A stretch of DNA of 64,000 bases from Gliomastix tumulicola (lineage: Eukaryota > Ascomycota > Sordariomycetes > Hypocreales > Bionectriaceae). The translations under genes and the position numbers were made by a program. The notes beneath the pieces are model-generated. The model searched no databases. It was not told the origin of the DNA and saw nothing but the letters and a program-made list of their open reading frames with translations. How positions within the stretch are numbered: position 1 is the stretch's first letter; each line of letters opens with the position of its first letter. The stretch is taken from assembly GCA_001599755.1 (NCBI GenBank), contig BCHX01000004.1:2480001-2544000 (forward strand). Reading direction: 5' to 3'. Shown piece by piece: positions 63,701-64,000 of this stretch.

Positions 63701-64000
63701 GGTCTGACTGTCGAGCAGCGCAAGCGTGTGACCATCGGCGTCGAGCTCGCTGCCAAGCCCGAGCTCCTGCTCTTCCTCGACGAGCCGACGTCCGGTCTCG
63801 ACAGCCAGAGCGCCTTCAACATTGTTCGATTCCTGAAGAAGCTTGCCGCTGCTGGCCAGGCCATCCTGTGCACTATCCACCAGCCCAACGCGGCTCTGTT
63901 TGAGAACTTCGACCGTCTCCTTCTCCTCCAGAGGGGAGGCCGCACCGTGTACTTTGGCGATATCGGCAGGGACGCGCACATCCTCCGCGCCTATCTCAAG
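60701..64000 (+). CDS. PDR/ABCG full-size drug transporter, 3' end outside window
   Basis: An uninterrupted frame of 1100 codons that leaves the window without a stop; complete family members have about 1450-1500. Layout is (NBD-TMD)x2. The N-terminus is acidic and Ser/His-rich (about 1-150). NBD1 has Walker A GKPGSGCTT near residue 210 with Cys in place of the usual Lys, signature VSGGERKR near 324, and Walker B LSWDNSTRGLD with Asn in place of the catalytic Glu, the asymmetric form normal for fungal PDR pumps. TMD1 covers about 530-800, including SIVIAILIGTLYLNLGQ and KFAILLITFFITTTGYL. NBD2 is partly canonical: Walker A GASGAGKTT near 897, signature region LTVEQRKRVTIGVEL near 1000, Walker B LLLFLDEPTSGLDS. 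TMD2 is beyond the edge. It exports xenobiotics or metabolites across the plasma membrane; the cargo cannot be read from sequence. No intron is seen. Confidence 0.95.
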   Translation, partial: MAGHHPDAPEGYKASDIESTITGSAESTVNDDRRSSTTENDDESRPDSSNHHQQEEEEHGGISVEQAEADFQELQREFTGVSRASRRDSRAVAHRDVEKDGYQVESSDDDGSVFDLETALRGDLDAGKEAGIRSKHVGAYWDGLTVRGMGGAANYVRTFPDAFTGFFDVVTPVIRLLRLGKKGKKKPTEATLLRDFRGVCKPGEMVLVLGKPGSGCTTFLRTIANQRHGYTAVDGEVLYGPWTAKEFDRYRGEAVYNAEDDLHHATLTVEQTLAFALDTKMPAKRPGNISKEAFKQRVIGMLLRMFNIEHTRHTVVGDHFVRGVSGGERKRVSIAEMMITRACILSWDNSTRGLDASTALDFVKSLRVQTNIYRTTTFVSLYQASENIYNLFDKVMVIDQGRQVFFGPTAEARPYFEGLGFAPRPRQTTPDYVTGCTDEFERQYAIGRSPANAPHDAQSLVEAFDQSAHRKTLEAEMAAYKAALQHDKDTHDDFQAAVRESKRGSSSKSVYQVGFHLQVWALAKRQFILKIQDRFNLSVSWIRSIVIAILIGTLYLNLGQTSASAFSKGGVLFLALLFNAFQAFSELASTMTGRAIVNKHKAYAFHRPSALWIGQILVDQAFAATEIMVFSIIVYFMTNLTREVGAFFTFYLMILSGNIAMTLFFRIIGCVSPDFDYAIKFAILLITFFITTTGYLIQYDAQQVWLRWIYWVNVLGLAFAALMANEFGRADMTCTADSLIPSGEGYDDINHQVCTLGGSRSGTLTVKGSDYIEAAYSYSVGDTWRNWGIIMALIVFFLALNVILGEVLKFGMGGNAAKVFSKPNDERKKLNEALAEKREARRADRSNEEGSDLNIKSEAVLTWEDLTYDVPVPGGNRRLLNNIFGYVRPGELTALMGASGAGKTTLLDVLASRKNIGVIGGDVLVDGSKPGKEFQRSTSYAEQLDLHEATQTVREALRFSADLRQPFETPIAERHAYVEEIISLLEMEDMADAIIGSPEAGLTVEQRKRVTIGVELAAKPELLLFLDEPTSGLDSQSAFNIVRFLKKLAAAGQAILCTIHQPNAALFENFDRLLLLQRGGRTVYFGDIGRDAHILRAYLK

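Noticed and set aside
20000..64000. Secondary metabolite cluster (carotenoid oxygenase, LPMO, ABC transporter)
   Set aside because: No backbone synthase, P450 or cluster regulator is present, and these genes are separated by unrelated genes and gene-free DNA.

Overview
The window looks like nuclear DNA of a filamentous ascomycete, most likely a Sordariomycete. The genes are split by 50-130 bp introns with GTRNGY donors and CTAAC-type branch sites. Protein content is typical of the class: an AA9 lytic polysaccharide monooxygenase, Mgm101, a PDR-type ABC transporter, 2EXR and WSC proteins. I cannot name the species. I support 17 protein-coding genes (one runs off the right edge), one decayed gene copy, one frameshifted gene that is probably a pseudokinase, and a tRNA-derived SINE-like element. 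Exon boundaries were placed by reading frame, splice consensus and family conservation.

Left part (2.7-20.2 kb), a compact housekeeping block: a conserved fungal protein with a C-terminal Cys/His motif (2757-3785 +); a COX14-like cytochrome oxidase assembly factor (4591-5427 -); ribosomal protein eL13 (9025-9971 +); an armadillo-repeat SmgGDS-like protein (10307-12452 -); PAM16/TIM16 (13106-13661 +); biotin-protein ligase (14168-16439 -); a twin-CX9C COA4-like protein (16710-17073 +); MGM101 (17447-18331 +); and an HVA22/REEP membrane protein (18794-20145 -). Four to five of these nine serve mitochondrial biogenesis.

Middle part (20-40 kb), accessory and secreted functions: a 2EXR protein (21205-22197 -), an AA9 LPMO whose first intron appears to be AT-AC (23734-24626 +), a short MetE-like protein (25553-26737 -), a carotenoid oxygenase (28082-30078 +), a GPI-type WSC protein with His-rich and Cys-rich repeats (31406-33138 +), a tandem pair of an unrecognised family with one copy decayed (33293-34579 pseudogene and 35828-37627 intact, both -), and an FHA/kinase-like gene with degenerate catalytic motifs and an apparent frameshift (38215-40270 +).

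Right part (40-64 kb) is gene-poor. One conserved Pro/Ser-rich protein (49197-50459 +) sits alone between gene-free stretches of about 8.9 and 3.5 kb. Then come a cytidine/dCMP-type deaminase (53994-54659 -), a METTL21-type methyltransferase (55249-56430 +), a 4.3 kb gene-free stretch, and the first 1100 codons of a PDR/ABCG full transporter (60701 to the window end, +).

The genes do not form a biosynthetic cluster. The most unusual signals are the AT-AC intron in the LPMO gene, the duplicated and decaying orphan pair next to a broken pseudokinase, the repeat architecture of the WSC protein, the SINE-like element, and (CA)n tracts just before three start codons.
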